Assembly (NCBI RefSeq): GCF_030063365.1
Contig: NZ_JASISY010000005.1
Location: 186,001 to 250,000, forward strand
Length of the DNA: 64,000 nt
From: Cryobacterium sp. PH29-G1
GTDB taxonomy: Bacteria; Actinomycetota; Actinomycetes; Actinomycetales; Microbacteriaceae
Reading direction: 5' to 3'
Each line of letters opens with the position of its first letter. Position 1 is the first letter of the stretch. Position numbers and translations under genes: made by a program. A model generated the notes under the pieces. That model made no database searches. It was not told where the DNA came from and was given only the letters and a program-made list of their open reading frames with translations. This document shows, piece by piece, positions 22,354 to 32,947 of this stretch.

Positions 22354-23991
22354 CTAGCGGCGGTGCTTGACGATCTTTTCCTGGTTGACGTCTTCGACGG
22401 CAATTGCCTCAAACTTTTCCTTGCCAACCGAAGCGAGGGGCTTACCCTCACCGGTCTGGAATTCAAGTTTGAACTTGTCCACGCCCGCAGTGAGCGCGGC
22501 GACGGTGTCGTCGGTGAGCAGGTTCGTCTCGCGCAGGTTCTTGAGAACCTCGGTGTTGCGGCCGAGGAAATCGAGCAGTTCGCGTTCGAACCGCAGCACG
22601 TCGGGAACCGGAACCTCGTCGAGCTTGCCGTTGATACCGGCCCAGATCGAGACGACCTGGTCTTCAACGGGGTACGGCGAGTACTGCGGCTGACGCAGCA
22701 GTTCAGTTAGGCGTGCGCCACGGGCCAGCTGACGGCGGCTCGCCGCGTCAAGGTCGGAGGCGAACATCGCGAAGGCTTCAAGCGATCGGTACTGCGCCAG
22801 CTCAAGCTTGAGCGTGCCGGAGACCTTCTTGATCGACTTGACCTGCGCGTCGCCACCGACACGCGAGACCGAGATACCCACGTCAACAGCGGGACGCTGG
22901 TTGGCGTTGAACAGGTCGGACTGCAGAAAGATCTGGCCGTCGGTGATCGAGATCACGTTGGTCGGAATGTAAGCGGCAACGTCGTTGGCCTTGGTTTCGA
23001 TGATCGGGAGACCGGTCATCGATCCGGCGCCGAGCGCGTCGGACAGCTTGGCACAACGCTCGAGCAGACGGGAGTGCAGGTAGAACACGTCTCCGGGGTA
23101 TGCTTCGCGCCCCGGCGGGCGACGCAGCAGCAGCGATACCGCACGATAGGCCTCGGCCTGCTTGGAGAGGTCATCGAAGATGATGAGAACGTGCTTGCCG
23201 GCGTACATCCAGTGCTGGCCGATGGCCGAACCGGTGTACGGAGCGAGGTACTTGAAACCGGCCGGGTCAGAGGCGGGGGCAGCAACGATGGTGGTATATT
23301 CCATCGCTCCGGCGTCCTCGAGCGCACCCTTCACCGAAGCGATGGTGGAGCCCTTCTGGCCGATGGCAACGTAAATGCAGCGAACCTGCTTGTTGCTGTC
23401 GCCCGACTCCCAGTTGGCCTTCTGGTTGATGATGGTGTCAATCGCGATCGCGGTCTTGCCGGTCTGGCGGTCACCGATGATCAGCTGACGCTGGCCGCGG
23501 CCGATCGGGATCATGGCGTCAATCGCCTTGATTCCGGTCTGCATCGGCTCGTGCACGCTCTTGCGATCCATAACGCCGGGAGCCTGCAGTTCGAGGGCGC
23601 GACGGCCTTCGGTTGCAATCTCGCCGAGACCGTCAATGGGGGCGCCGAGGGGGTCGACAACGCGGCCGAGGTAGCCGTCACCGACGGGTACGGAGAGAAC
23701 CTCGCCAGTGCGGTGCACCTCCATGCCCTCAACGATGCCGCCGAATTCGCCGAGTACGACGACGCCGATCTCGTCTTCGTCGAGGTTCTGGGCCAGACCC
23801 AGAGTTCCATCGGCGAATTTGATGAGCTCGTTCGCCATGACGCCGGGCAAGCCCTCAACGTGGGCGATACCGTCGCCGGCCGTGGTGACGTAGCCGACCT
23901 CGGTCGTCGACGTCTTGTTCGGCTCGTAGGACTTCACGAAGTCCTGGAGAGCGCCACGGATCTCATCGGGGCTGATCGTTAGTTCTGCCAT
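22354..23991 (-). CDS. atpA: ATP synthase F1 alpha subunit
   Basis: 545 aa from the second of two adjacent ATGs; AAAAGGG is best spaced for 23991. P-loop [15 protein letters not shown], the [33 protein letters not shown] block and the Arg finger region ([10 protein letters not shown]) are present. It forms the non-catalytic nucleotide sites of the F1 head. The C-terminus is slightly longer than in E. coli, as usual for actinobacteria. Confidence 0.98.
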   Translation of the reverse strand: MAELTISPDEIRGALQDFVKSYEPNKTSTTEVGYVTTAGDGIAHVEGLPGVMANELIKFADGTLGLAQNLDEDEIGVVVLGEFGGIVEGMEVHRTGEVLSVPVGDGYLGRVVDPLGAPIDGLGEIATEGRRALELQAPGVMDRKSVHEPMQTGIKAIDAMIPIGRGQRQLIIGDRQTGKTAIAIDTIINQKANWESGDSNKQVRCIYVAIGQKGSTIASVKGALEDAGAMEYTTIVAAPASDPAGFKYLAPYTGSAIGQHWMYAGKHVLIIFDDLSKQAEAYRAVSLLLRRPPGREAYPGDVFYLHSRLLERCAKLSDALGAGSMTGLPIIETKANDVAAYIPTNVISITDGQIFLQSDLFNANQRPAVDVGISVSRVGGDAQVKSIKKVSGTLKLELAQYRSLEAFAMFASDLDAASRRQLARGARLTELLRQPQYSPYPVEDQVVSIWAGINGKLDEVPVPDVLRFERELLDFLGRNTEVLKNLRETNLLTDDTVAALTAGVDKFKLEFQTGEGKPLASVGKEKFEAIAVEDVNQEKIVKHRR

Positions 23992-24102
23992 CATCTTCCC
24001 TTTTCTGTACGGCTGTACAGGTTCTGTCTGTTCGAGGACGCTGCCGCCCTGAGTCATCTGGTGCTGCTGGGTTTATGGTGCTGGTACCGGTGAGGCTGGT
24101 AA

Positions 24103-24900
24103 TCAGCGAGCGAGCTGGAGTCTCAAATCTGCAAGACGGGTTGCGATGCTGCCGTCAATGACCAGATCGCCAATTTGTACGCGCACTCCCCCGACCAGTG
24201 CCGGGTCAACGACCTGGTTGATGGTGAGTGCACGTCCGTGGCGTTCCTGCAGATTCTTCTGCAGCCGGGAGAGCTGGGCGGGCGTGAGAACGCTCGCCGA
24301 GGTGATGGTGGCAATCGACGTACCGGCCTGGTCGGCGACGACGGCGGCTGCGTGTCGCAGCAGCTCACCGATGCGGCGGCCGCGAGGCTGCTGTACCAGC
24401 TGCCGAACAATGGCGAGCGTCTGACCGGATACCTTACCGGCCAGGAGCTTTTCCACGAGGGCTGCCTTGGCTTCGATCTTGCCGAGCTTGCTGGCCAGAG
24501 CCAGCTCCAACTCAGCGTCCGAGGAAACCGTCGTACCGAAGGCGAAAAGTTCTCCCTCGATCGAGGTACCGGCCGGAGCCGACAGAGCGCATGCCCGCAG
24601 GCCCAGTTCTTCGATCCCGGCAAGCAGGTCGTCGTGGCTGGACCAACGTTCGGACACGGCGGCTGCGAGCAGATCCAGCGCCCGAGGTGTCACGTTCGCA
24701 CCGAAAACGGCGCGTACGAGGGTGACCTTGGCTTCCGGCTCCGCTGCTGCATCGCCGAGTGCCGACAAGAGCTGAGAGGACGACCCGATCACTCGACCGG
24801 CGCCGAACAGGCTTTCGCCCGTCGCCAGATCAGTCGTGCCTCCGGGGACAGACATTGCCGCCCTCGATGTGGCGAGTGCTTCTCTGGTGGCGCTTCCCAT
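24103..24900 (-). CDS. atpH: ATP synthase F1 delta subunit
   Basis: 265 aa, longer than the 177 aa of E. coli but usual for this group. The N-terminal helical bundle ([13 protein letters not shown] ... [14 protein letters not shown]) and the C-terminal [20 protein letters not shown] with [21 protein letters not shown] are the family signatures. It links the peripheral stalk (AtpF) to the top of F1. It starts three bases after the atpF stop. Confidence 0.95.
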   Translation of the reverse strand: MGSATREALATSRAAMSVPGGTTDLATGESLFGAGRVIGSSSQLLSALGDAAAEPEAKVTLVRAVFGANVTPRALDLLAAAVSERWSSHDDLLAGIEELGLRACALSAPAGTSIEGELFAFGTTVSSDAELELALASKLGKIEAKAALVEKLLAGKVSGQTLAIVRQLVQQPRGRRIGELLRHAAAVVADQAGTSIATITSASVLTPAQLSRLQKNLQERHGRALTINQVVDPALVGGVRVQIGDLVIDGSIATRLADLRLQLAR

Positions 24901-24903
24901 TTG

Positions 24904-25485
24904 CTAGATCTTTCCTGCTGCTGGAGCTGCTGCGTGAGACGGTGCTTCGCTGGCTTCGAGTTCGGCCAGGAAACGATCGACAATGGCGCTGGCCTTGGCG
25001 TCGTCGGACAGGCTTTCACCAATGACACCCGAGGCGAGGTCAATGGCAAGGGTGCCTACCTCGCTGCGGAGCGACACGACGGCTGCCTGACGTTCAGCTT
25101 CGATCTGCGACTTGGCACTGGCCGCGATGCGACCGGCTTCGGCCGTGGCCTGCTCCTTGTGCTCAGCGACGATGCGCTGGCCGTCGGTGCGGGCCTGGTC
25201 ACGGATCTGACCGGCTTCGGTGCGGGCCTCAGCGAGCTGAGCCGTGTACTGCACGAGTGCAGCTTCGGCCTTGCGCTGGGCGTCGTCGGCCTTCGCGATG
25301 TTTCCCTCGATGGCTTCTGCACGGTCGTCAAGGAGTTTCTGCATTCTGGGAAGCACAAGCTTCCAGAAGAAGAACAAAATCACGACAAAGCAGACCAACG
25401 ACCAGATAATGTCGTAAACCTCTGGGATGAGCGGGTTTCGCGCCGCTTCTTCCGTTGCGGCTGCAATTACTGCGTGAAGCATCAT
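24904..25485 (-). CDS. atpF: ATP synthase Fo b subunit
   Basis: 193 aa. One transmembrane helix (about residues 25-47, WSLVCFVVILFFFWKLVLP) is followed by a long charged coiled coil (about 55-175) that forms the peripheral stalk. TAGGAGGC lies just before two adjacent ATG codons (25485 and 25482); the second has the better spacing, so the true start may be three bases later. It is 26 bp downstream of atpE. Confidence 0.95.
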   Translation of the reverse strand: MMLHAVIAAATEEAARNPLIPEVYDIIWSLVCFVVILFFFWKLVLPRMQKLLDDRAEAIEGNIAKADDAQRKAEAALVQYTAQLAEARTEAGQIRDQARTDGQRIVAEHKEQATAEAGRIAASAKSQIEAERQAAVVSLRSEVGTLAIDLASGVIGESLSDDAKASAIVDRFLAELEASEAPSHAAAPAAGKI

Positions 25486-25511
25486 GCCTCCTAACTAAGT
25501 AGTGAAGAGGA

Positions 25512-26590
<1,079 letters not shown>

Positions 26591-26785
26591 CAGGTTTACG
26601 GCGATTTCTAGCAGCGCTTTCTCCTGTTTCGGGGCGGTGAGCTCTGCTCGCGCAACGACGATTATGGGCTGGTTTACGACGCTGTAAAGCATGTGCAAAC
26701 CGGGGTGGGATCGGTGTTTACTCTAGCTTAGATCAGGCGCTGAGCCGAATCGAGAGCAGGATCCGTGGGTTGTTAGGTCGGGTTA

Positions 26786-27262
26786 TTACTCGTCTACCGG
26801 AGCCGGGGGCAGCGTGACATCGCTGGCGTAGGGCATCCGGCTGGTGAGAACGACTACCGCGTCAACGACCAGGGATCCCACGACGCCCGCAATGATGGAT
26901 AGAAACAACACCATGGGCGCAATCCACTCGCGATCTTGCAAAACCACGAGCAATACCAGGAACACCACAAATTTGAGCAGCCAGCCGCCCATGATGATCC
27001 CGAAGAACCCACCGATGGCGGATTCGCTTCCGGCGACGCGATTGGCGAGCAGAATGCTCCCGGCGGTGATTCCCATGAAGGCGACCGACATGGCCGTTCC
27101 GACCAGGGCGCTGAGCACCCCCGTTCCGCCGGCGACGACGTAGCCGACGACTGACCCGACCACCGCGATGGCGACGGCGAGGTAGCCGCCGTACACGAGG
27201 ATGCGACGCAGGACGGGGACCGAGGTGGGTTGGGTGGAAGCTTGTGGGCTGTTGCTGGTCAT
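26786..27262 (-). CDS. Small membrane protein, AtpI-like position
   Basis: 158 aa from the ATG at 27262, preceded by GAGGAGAACGC. Four transmembrane helices are visible (about residues 17-40, 45-68, 80-105, 112-138). Its place between wecA and atpB is where actinobacteria carry an AtpI-like gene thought to help c-ring assembly. Sequence similarity to AtpI cannot be confirmed by eye, so the name rests on context and topology. The start overlaps the wecA stop by four bases (27259-27262). Confidence 0.8.
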   Translation of the reverse strand: MTSNSPQASTQPTSVPVLRRILVYGGYLAVAIAVVGSVVGYVVAGGTGVLSALVGTAMSVAFMGITAGSILLANRVAGSESAIGGFFGIIMGGWLLKFVVFLVLLVVLQDREWIAPMVLFLSIIAGVVGSLVVDAVVVLTSRMPYASDVTLPPAPVDE

Positions 27263-28497
27263 GCGTTCTCCTCGGCAGGTGCAGGGGCTGATGGTTCGGG
27301 CGCGGCGGCCTGGTCGAGTGGGTCGTACCGGTCCAGAACCGCGATTTTCGCGGGCGCTGACTGGCTGACCCATTCACCGGTCTTGCGACGGCCGAGCGGG
27401 GCGAGCGTGACGATGGTGCAGATCAGCAACGACGCCACCAGAAAAATGGTCGCGTACCAGGTCGGCAGTGCGAAGTAGACCGGCAAAATGTAGTAGAGCA
27501 GACAGCCGATGGATGCCGCGGCTGTCCACCCGTAGAAAATCAGTACGGCATGCAGGTGGGAGTGGCCCATATCCAACAGCCGATGGTGCAGGTGCTTTCG
27601 GTCGGCGCTGAACGGTGATTTACCGGCGCGCACCCGTCGGAACACAGCAAGTCCGAAGTCGAGCAACGGAATGATCATGATCGCCACCGGAAGCAGGATG
27701 GGGATGAAGGCCGGAAAGAGCTGCGAGCGATTGATGGCGGTCGGGTCGATCTGCCCGGTGATGGCGATGGCGCTCGTGGCCATGAGCAGGCCAACGAGAA
27801 GGGCGCCGGCATCACCCATGAACATCTTGGCCGGGTGCCAGTTCAGCGGCAGGAACCCGACACAGGCGCCAACCAGAATGGCGGCGATCAACGAGGCCAG
27901 ATTGAAGTAGTTGGTCGGCGAGGTGTCACGCACGAGCAGATAGCTGTAGAGAAAAAAGACGCCGTTGGCGATGAGCGCCACGCCGGTGACAAGACCGTCC
28001 AGGCCGTCAATGAAGTTGATCATATTCATGACCACCACGATGGCGACGACCGTGAAGACGATCGACATCCAGCCGCTCCCGACCGTGAGCCCACCGATCG
28101 GCAGCGAATATATCTGCACTCCGTGCCAGGCGACGAGGCCGGCAGCGATGAACTGACCGGCGAGCTTGGTCATCCAGTCGAGGTCCCAGATGTCGTCGGC
28201 GACTCCGACGAGCACGATGAGCAGGGCGGCGCCGAGAATGGCGAGGATTTGTTGCGGATCGGCGAAGACCAGCCGCAGCGGTGCAAAGGACCCCGAGATA
28301 AGATATGCGATGCCGAATGCGGCCAGAATACCCAGGAACATGGCGATACCGCCGAGGCGTGGTGTCGGCCGGGTATGCACGTCGCGTTCACGAATTTTGG
28401 GATACAGGCGGTACTTGTGACTGAGCTTGTACACCACGATCGAGAGCAGAAATGTGACCATCGCCGAAACGAGGGCGAGCAGTATAAATAGGGTCAT
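27259..28497 (-). CDS. wecA: Undecaprenyl-phosphate GlcNAc-1-phosphate transferase (WecA/TagO family)
   Basis: 412 aa with about eleven membrane helices. Polyprenyl transferase motifs are present: RPTPRLGGIAMF, GVADDIWDLDWMTK (Mg-binding Asp pair), NFIDGLDGLVTG, and the cytoplasmic HLHHRLLDMGHSHLHAV. It moves a sugar-1-phosphate from UDP-sugar to undecaprenyl phosphate and so starts synthesis of a wall polymer such as teichoic acid or arabinogalactan-type linker. The Pro/Ala-rich C-terminal tail is not conserved. It is three bases downstream of tsaC and overlaps the AtpI-like gene. Confidence 0.93.
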   Translation of the reverse strand: MTLFILLALVSAMVTFLLSIVVYKLSHKYRLYPKIRERDVHTRPTPRLGGIAMFLGILAAFGIAYLISGSFAPLRLVFADPQQILAILGAALLIVLVGVADDIWDLDWMTKLAGQFIAAGLVAWHGVQIYSLPIGGLTVGSGWMSIVFTVVAIVVVMNMINFIDGLDGLVTGVALIANGVFFLYSYLLVRDTSPTNYFNLASLIAAILVGACVGFLPLNWHPAKMFMGDAGALLVGLLMATSAIAITGQIDPTAINRSQLFPAFIPILLPVAIMIIPLLDFGLAVFRRVRAGKSPFSADRKHLHHRLLDMGHSHLHAVLIFYGWTAAASIGCLLYYILPVYFALPTWYATIFLVASLLICTIVTLAPLGRRKTGEWVSQSAPAKIAVLDRYDPLDQAAAPEPSAPAPAEENA

Positions 28498-28500
28498 GGG

Positions 28501-29304
28501 CTACCGGCTGGCATCCGTTTCGTCCTGGGAGGGCGCGGCGAGCGTGGGGGTCGCCTCTTCACCGGTCGATTCTGTGGCGAGTTCCGCAATTCCGGGAACT
28601 GCCGGCTCGGCCGCGAGCAGGTCGCCGACGACAGCCGCAATGGCGTCTCGGGAGAGGACACCACTGCGCACAATGTGAAGAAAACCGCCGTTGGTCGCGA
28701 AGCCGCTGGCATCAACGATGGTCGACGAGCCATCGCCGGACTCAGCACTCTCATAGGCGCTGCCGGAGGGACCACCGTCGAGGTACACGTCGATGCTGTC
28801 GCCGAGTGCCGCTTCGGCCGACTGGGCGTCCCGTGTGGCGGGCATTCCACTCAGGTTGGCGCTGGATACGGCGAGCGGTCCGGTTTCGGCGAGCAGATCG
28901 AGCGCGATCTGATTGCTCGGCATGCGCAAGGCGACCGTGCCGCGGGTCTCGCCGAGATCCCAAACCAGCGAGGGCTGGGCATTGACGATAACCGTCAGCC
29001 CGCCGGGCCAGAACGCCGCGACCAGGTCGCGTATCGGCTGGGGCACATCGACGGCGAGGGCGTCGAGCGTGGTAATGGCGGGGATGAGCACGGGCGGCGG
29101 CGACGTGCGCCCGCGGCCTTTCGCGTCGAGGAGCAACTGCACCGCCTCAGCGCTGAAGGCGTCGGCGGCCACGCCGTACACCGTGTCGGTGGGGATGACG
29201 ACGAGCGCCCCCCGGCCGATAGCCGTGCTGGCCAGTGCGATATGTGCAGCGTAGTCAGACTCGCTCGTGGCCGAGTCGCTCATGCAGTCGTAGATACGTG
29301 TCAT
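28501..29304 (-). CDS. tsaC: L-threonylcarbamoyladenylate synthase (Sua5/YciO/YrdC)
   Basis: 267 aa from the ATG at 29304; the start MTRIYDC is typical of the actinobacterial family. The YrdC domain (about residues 18-205) has VIPTDTVYGVAADAFS, KGRGRTSPPPVLIP, FWPGGLTVIV, RMPSNQIALDLL and VSSANLSGMPAT. It makes the threonylcarbamoyl-AMP used for the t6A modification of ANN-decoding tRNAs. An acidic C-terminal extension of about 35 residues (ESTGEEATPTLAAPS) is not a known domain. It lies between prmC and wecA, the standard order in this family. Confidence 0.94.
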   Translation of the reverse strand: MTRIYDCMSDSATSESDYAAHIALASTAIGRGALVVIPTDTVYGVAADAFSAEAVQLLLDAKGRGRTSPPPVLIPAITTLDALAVDVPQPIRDLVAAFWPGGLTVIVNAQPSLVWDLGETRGTVALRMPSNQIALDLLAETGPLAVSSANLSGMPATRDAQSAEAALGDSIDVYLDGGPSGSAYESAESGDGSSTIVDASGFATNGGFLHIVRSGVLSRDAIAAVVGDLLAAEPAVPGIAELATESTGEEATPTLAAPSQDETDASR

Positions 29305-29353
29305 TTCCGGCAATTCTAACCCAGCGCGGTTGTGAAGAGCCGATGAGCGCGGT

Positions 29354-30238
29354 TTAGGGGCGCAGCGCGGTCGTGGCCCGGTCCCGGCTGGTGTAATCGC
29401 GGTGCGTTGCCGCCGCGCGCCAGCCGTCCGCAGTCAGCAGCGCACGGATTATTGCCCCCTGCAATTCGCCGTGCTCGATCACGAGAACGCCGCCGGGGCG
29501 CAGCAGGCGCAGCGCGGTCGTGGACACGCTGCGCACCACGTCGAGGCCGTCGATACCGCCGAACAGCGCGTGGGCCGGATCGAACAGGCGCACTTCGGGA
29601 TCGCGCGGGATGGCATCCGCCGGTATGTACGGAGGATTCGAGATGACGACGGCGACCGAACCGTCGAGTTCGACGAACGCGTGGGCCAGATCGCCGAACA
29701 CGAGGGTACTGTTTTCGGCGGCGACCTCCGCAAAGTTTCGGGTGGTCCAGGGGAAGGCTTCGGGCGAATTCTCGATCGCGTAGATGCGCGCGTGCGGCAC
29801 CTCGGTGGCCAGAGACAGGGCGATTGCGCCGCTGCCGGTGCCGAGGTCAACGCCGATCGGGTCAGGATCGGGCATGGAACGCAGGGCGTCTATGGCGAAC
29901 TGGGCCACCTGCTCGGTTTCGGGGCGCGGAACGAACACGCCGGTTCCCACGTGCAGCGACAGCGCCCGGAACGGTGCCCGCCCGGTGATGTGCTGAAGCG
30001 GTTCGCGAGTGCTGCGGCGAGCCAGCAGGGTGTCGATGGTGGCGGCATCCGCTGCGCTGATGGGTCGATTCAGGATGCTGCCCGCCTGCACTTCACCGCG
30101 GCTTTGGCCGAGCACATGGCCGATCAGGAGGTCGGAGTCAACTTCGGGGTCGGTGACGCCGGCAGCGCGCAGGAGGCTGATCGCCCGGTTTCGAAGTTCG
30201 AGGAGGGGCACGGGCAGGGCAGAATCTGAAGAAGGCAC
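29354..30238 (-). CDS. prmC: Peptide chain release factor N5-glutamine methyltransferase
   Basis: 294 aa from a GTG at 30238. An N-terminal helical domain with the QYITGR-like LQHITGRAPFRAL is followed by a class-I methyltransferase fold with GVDLGTGSGAIALSLA and the catalytic VVISNPPYIPADAI (NPPY). It methylates the Gln of the GGQ motif in release factors. In related genomes it directly follows prfA; here cysK and cysE separate the two and prmC starts from its own divergent promoter region (30239-30323). Confidence 0.96.
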   Translation of the reverse strand: MPSSDSALPVPLLELRNRAISLLRAAGVTDPEVDSDLLIGHVLGQSRGEVQAGSILNRPISAADAATIDTLLARRSTREPLQHITGRAPFRALSLHVGTGVFVPRPETEQVAQFAIDALRSMPDPDPIGVDLGTGSGAIALSLATEVPHARIYAIENSPEAFPWTTRNFAEVAAENSTLVFGDLAHAFVELDGSVAVVISNPPYIPADAIPRDPEVRLFDPAHALFGGIDGLDVVRSVSTTALRLLRPGGVLVIEHGELQGAIIRALLTADGWRAAATHRDYTSRDRATTALRP

Positions 30239-30323
30239 GTAGTGAAATGTAACGCACCAACCGGTACACAGCCGGGGGACATAGGCTGGAGGAGGCCTTT
30301 TCCACCGAACGAAAGTTGCCCTC

Positions 30324-31259
30324 GTGCCTCAGATCTATTCCGACATCACCGAAGCCGTCGGTGGGACCCCACTCGTTAAACTGAACCGCCTGACGGCCGG
30401 CCTGGGCGCGACTGTGCTCGCGAAGCTGGAGTTCTACAACCCCTCCAGCAGCGTGAAGGACCGCATCGGCGTTGCCATCATCAACGCGGCAGAGCAGGAC
30501 GGTTCGCTCAAGCCCGGCGGGACCATCGTCGAAGCCACCAGCGGCAACACGGGCATTGCCCTGGCCATGGTCGGTGCGGCCCGCGGCTACACGGTCATTC
30601 TGGCCATGCCGGAAACCATGAGTAAGGAACGCCGCGTCATGATGCGCGCTTATGGCGCCGAAATCGTGCTGACGGCGGGTGCCGATGGCATGCGTGGCGC
30701 CGTTGAGAAGGCGGCGGAGATCGTCGCGAACACGCCGGGTGCCGTGCTGGCCAGCCAGTTCACGAACCCGGCCAACCCGGCTATCCACCGCGCGACTACC
30801 GGCGTGGAGATCTGGAACGACACCGCGGGCACCGTTGATATTCTCGTCGCGGGAATCGGCACCGGCGGCACCATCTCCGGCGCCGGCGGCTACCTCAAGG
30901 ACCAGAAACCGGGCGTCAAGGTTGTCGGCGTTGAGCCGATCGACTCCCCCATTCTCACCGGCGGCAAGCCGGGACCGCACAAGATTCAGGGTCTGGGCGC
31001 GAACTTCGTGCCGGAAACCCTGAACCGCGAGGTCTACGACTCGATCACCGATGTGACCCTGGCCGATTCACTCGCCACGGCCCGCGCACTCGGCACCGAC
31101 GAGGGCATCCTCGGCGGCATCTCCGGCGGTGCAGCCGTCTGGGCTGCCCTCGAGCAGGCCAAGCTCCCCGAGAACGCCGGCAAGACCATTGTCGTCATCG
31201 TTCCCGGCTTCGGCGAGCGTTATATCTCGACCGTGCTCTACGAAGACCTTCTGGACTAA
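30324..31259 (+). CDS. cysK: Cysteine synthase (O-acetylserine sulfhydrylase A)
   Basis: 311 aa from a GTG at 30324. The PLP lysine is in NPSSSVKDRIG (about residue 42), the Asn/Thr-rich ATSGNTGIALAM binds the substrate, and the phosphate loop is GIGTGGTISG. It makes cysteine from O-acetylserine and sulfide in the cytosol. The C-terminus ERYISTVLYEDL is typical of CysK rather than CysM. cysE follows 62 bp downstream on the same strand. The pair interrupts the prfA-prmC order. Confidence 0.97.
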   Translation: MPQIYSDITEAVGGTPLVKLNRLTAGLGATVLAKLEFYNPSSSVKDRIGVAIINAAEQDGSLKPGGTIVEATSGNTGIALAMVGAARGYTVILAMPETMSKERRVMMRAYGAEIVLTAGADGMRGAVEKAAEIVANTPGAVLASQFTNPANPAIHRATTGVEIWNDTAGTVDILVAGIGTGGTISGAGGYLKDQKPGVKVVGVEPIDSPILTGGKPGPHKIQGLGANFVPETLNREVYDSITDVTLADSLATARALGTDEGILGGISGGAAVWAALEQAKLPENAGKTIVVIVPGFGERYISTVLYEDLLD

Positions 31260-31293
31260 GAGAACGACGCCTGATCGTCCATGAAACCACACC

Positions 31294-31335
31294 GTGAATC
31301 CACTGCCTTGAATCCGCTCTCTTGAATCCGCTCTC
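31294..31335 (+). repeat. 14-bp tandem repeat across the cysE start
   Basis: Three consecutive 14-bp units: GTGAATCCACTGCC (31294-31307, diverged), TTGAATCCGCTCTC (31308-31321) and TTGAATCCGCTCTC (31322-31335, identical). Fourteen is not a multiple of three, so each unit places its GTG/TTG in a different frame; only the last TTG is in frame with cysE. Change in copy number would move the usable start codon. Confidence 0.9.
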
Positions 31336-31909
31336 GCGTATCCGTGAAGATATGGCCGCGGCGCGCACCCACGATCCGGCCGCGCGCAGCAACATTGAGG
31401 TCTTTTTGGCCTACAGCGGGCTGCACGCGGTCTGGTCATATCGAGTCGCGCATCGCCTCTGGAATGCGGGGCTGCGCCTTCCCGCCCGCGTTCTGTCTCA
31501 GCTGACCCGTTTTCTGACCGGGATTGAGATTCATCCGGGCGCAACGATCGGGCGCCGGCTGTTCATCGACCACGGCATGGGTGTCGTAATCGGTGAGACG
31601 GCGGTACTCGGCGACGATGTGATGCTGTACCACGCGGTAACGCTGGGTGGCAAGAGCCGTCACGGGCACGCGCGGGGGGTGCGCCGGCATCCGTTTCTCG
31701 GCGACGGCGTCACTGTGGGGGCTGGTGCCAAGGTGCTCGGCCCAATCACGATCGGGGCCTGGAGCACGATCGGCTCGAACGCCGTCGTGACCAAGGATGC
31801 CCCGCCCCGGTCGCTGCTGGTCGGTGTTCCGGCTACGATCCGCCCGCAGACTCCCGCAGCCGCCGAGTCCGCCCGCGGGGGCGCGCTGGAGCCCGAGTAC
31901 TACCTCTGA
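31322..31909 (+). CDS. cysE: Serine O-acetyltransferase
   Basis: 195 aa from a TTG at 31322; an ATG at 31352 is the alternative, but the family usually begins with a short [11 protein letters not shown]-like helix, which the TTG start includes. The left-handed beta-helix repeats follow ([56 protein letters not shown]), with the catalytic His/Asp in FIDHGMG. It acetylates serine to feed CysK. The C-terminal end lacks a clear CysK-binding Ile: it ends in EYYL. The whole 3' part overlaps, antisense, the extended prfA frame. Confidence 0.93.
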   Translation: MNPLSRIREDMAAARTHDPAARSNIEVFLAYSGLHAVWSYRVAHRLWNAGLRLPARVLSQLTRFLTGIEIHPGATIGRRLFIDHGMGVVIGETAVLGDDVMLYHAVTLGGKSRHGHARGVRRHPFLGDGVTVGAGAKVLGPITIGAWSTIGSNAVVTKDAPPRSLLVGVPATIRPQTPAAAESARGGALEPEYYL

Positions 31910-32947
31910 CCCACTGCCTGCAACGCATTGCACCGGGCCGAGAGCGCCGTTCATGACCGCGTCCAGGTTGTAGGCCTTGTAGCCGGTGCGGTGATCGGCA
32001 ATCCGGTTCTCCGGAAAGTTGTACGTGCGGATACGCTCGGAACGGTCCATCGTGCGAATCTGCCCCTTGCGCACCAGGCTCGCCGCCGCGTCGATCTCTT
32101 CCTGCTGGCGAGCCAGTACCCGAGCCCGCAGCACGCGCATGCCGGCTTCCTTGTTCTGCAGCTGCGACTTCTCGTTCTGCATCGCCACCACGATTCCGGT
32201 CGGAAGGTGGGTGATGCGCACGGCGGAGTCGGTCGTGTTGACCGACTGGCCGCCCGGACCGCTCGACCGGTACACGTCGATCTTGAGGTCGTTCGGGTGA
32301 AGCTCGACTTCCTCGGGTTCGTCGACCTCGGGAAAGACGAGCACGCCCGCCGCTGAGGTGTGAATGCGTCCCTGCGACTCGGTGGCCGGCACACGCTGGA
32401 CGCGGTGCACGCCGCCCTCGTATTTCAGGTGCGCCCACACGCCCTCGGCCGGGTCGCTCGAGTTGCCCTTGATCGCGAGCTGAATGTCTTTGATTCCGCC
32501 CAGGTCGCTCGAGGTCTGCTCGATGATCTCCGTTTTCCAGCGCTTCGACTCGGCGTAGTGCAGGTACATGCGCAGAAGATCGGCGGCGAACAGTGCCGAT
32601 TCGGCACCGCCCTCCCCCATCTTGATCTCCATGATCACGTCGCGGGCGTCGAGTTCGTCGCGCGGAATCAGCAGGCGGCGCAGCTTCTCGGCCGTGACCT
32701 CGAGCTGCTCCACCAGATCAGGAATTTCTTCCGCGAAGGCAGCGTCTTCGTCGGCGAGTTCGCGAGCGGCCTCGAGGTTGTCGTCAACCTCTTTCCACTC
32801 GTGATACGCGGCGATGATGCGGCTCAACTCGGCATAACGCCGGTTGACCTTTTTCGAACGGGCCGGATTAGCGTGCAGCTCCGGATCCGCCAACTGCGAC
32901 TGCAGGTCGTCGTGCTCGGCCAGCAGCGTGAGGACGGATTCGAACAT
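31436..32947 (-). CDS. prfA: Peptide chain release factor 1 with abnormal C-terminus
   Basis: The first ~337 codons are ordinary RF1: the anticodon-like PAT motif in [11 protein letters not shown], the GGQ loop in [15 protein letters not shown], and [21 protein letters not shown] near the end. RF1 is usually about 360 aa; here homology stops at NGALGPV (about 31935), where the last helix should follow, and the frame stays open for 166 more codons to 31436, antisense to cysE. The predicted protein is 503 aa. The cysK-cysE pair has apparently replaced the native 3' end. RF1 recognises UAA/UAG and releases the nascent chain. The ATG overlaps the rho stop by one base (TAATG). Confidence 0.9.
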   Translation of the reverse strand: MFESVLTLLAEHDDLQSQLADPELHANPARSKKVNRRYAELSRIIAAYHEWKEVDDNLEAARELADEDAAFAEEIPDLVEQLEVTAEKLRRLLIPRDELDARDVIMEIKMGEGGAESALFAADLLRMYLHYAESKRWKTEIIEQTSSDLGGIKDIQLAIKGNSSDPAEGVWAHLKYEGGVHRVQRVPATESQGRIHTSAAGVLVFPEVDEPEEVELHPNDLKIDVYRSSGPGGQSVNTTDSAVRITHLPTGIVVAMQNEKSQLQNKEAGMRVLRARVLARQQEEIDAAASLVRKGQIRTMDRSERIRTYNFPENRIADHRTGYKAYNLDAVMNGALGPVQCVAGSGSEVVLGLQRAPAGGLGGCGSLRADRSRNTDQQRPGRGILGHDGVRADRAPGPDRDWAEHLGTSPHSDAVAEKRMPAHPPRVPVTALATQRYRVVQHHIVAEYRRLTDYDTHAVVDEQPAPDRCARMNLNPGQKTGQLRQNAGGKAQPRIPEAMRDSI

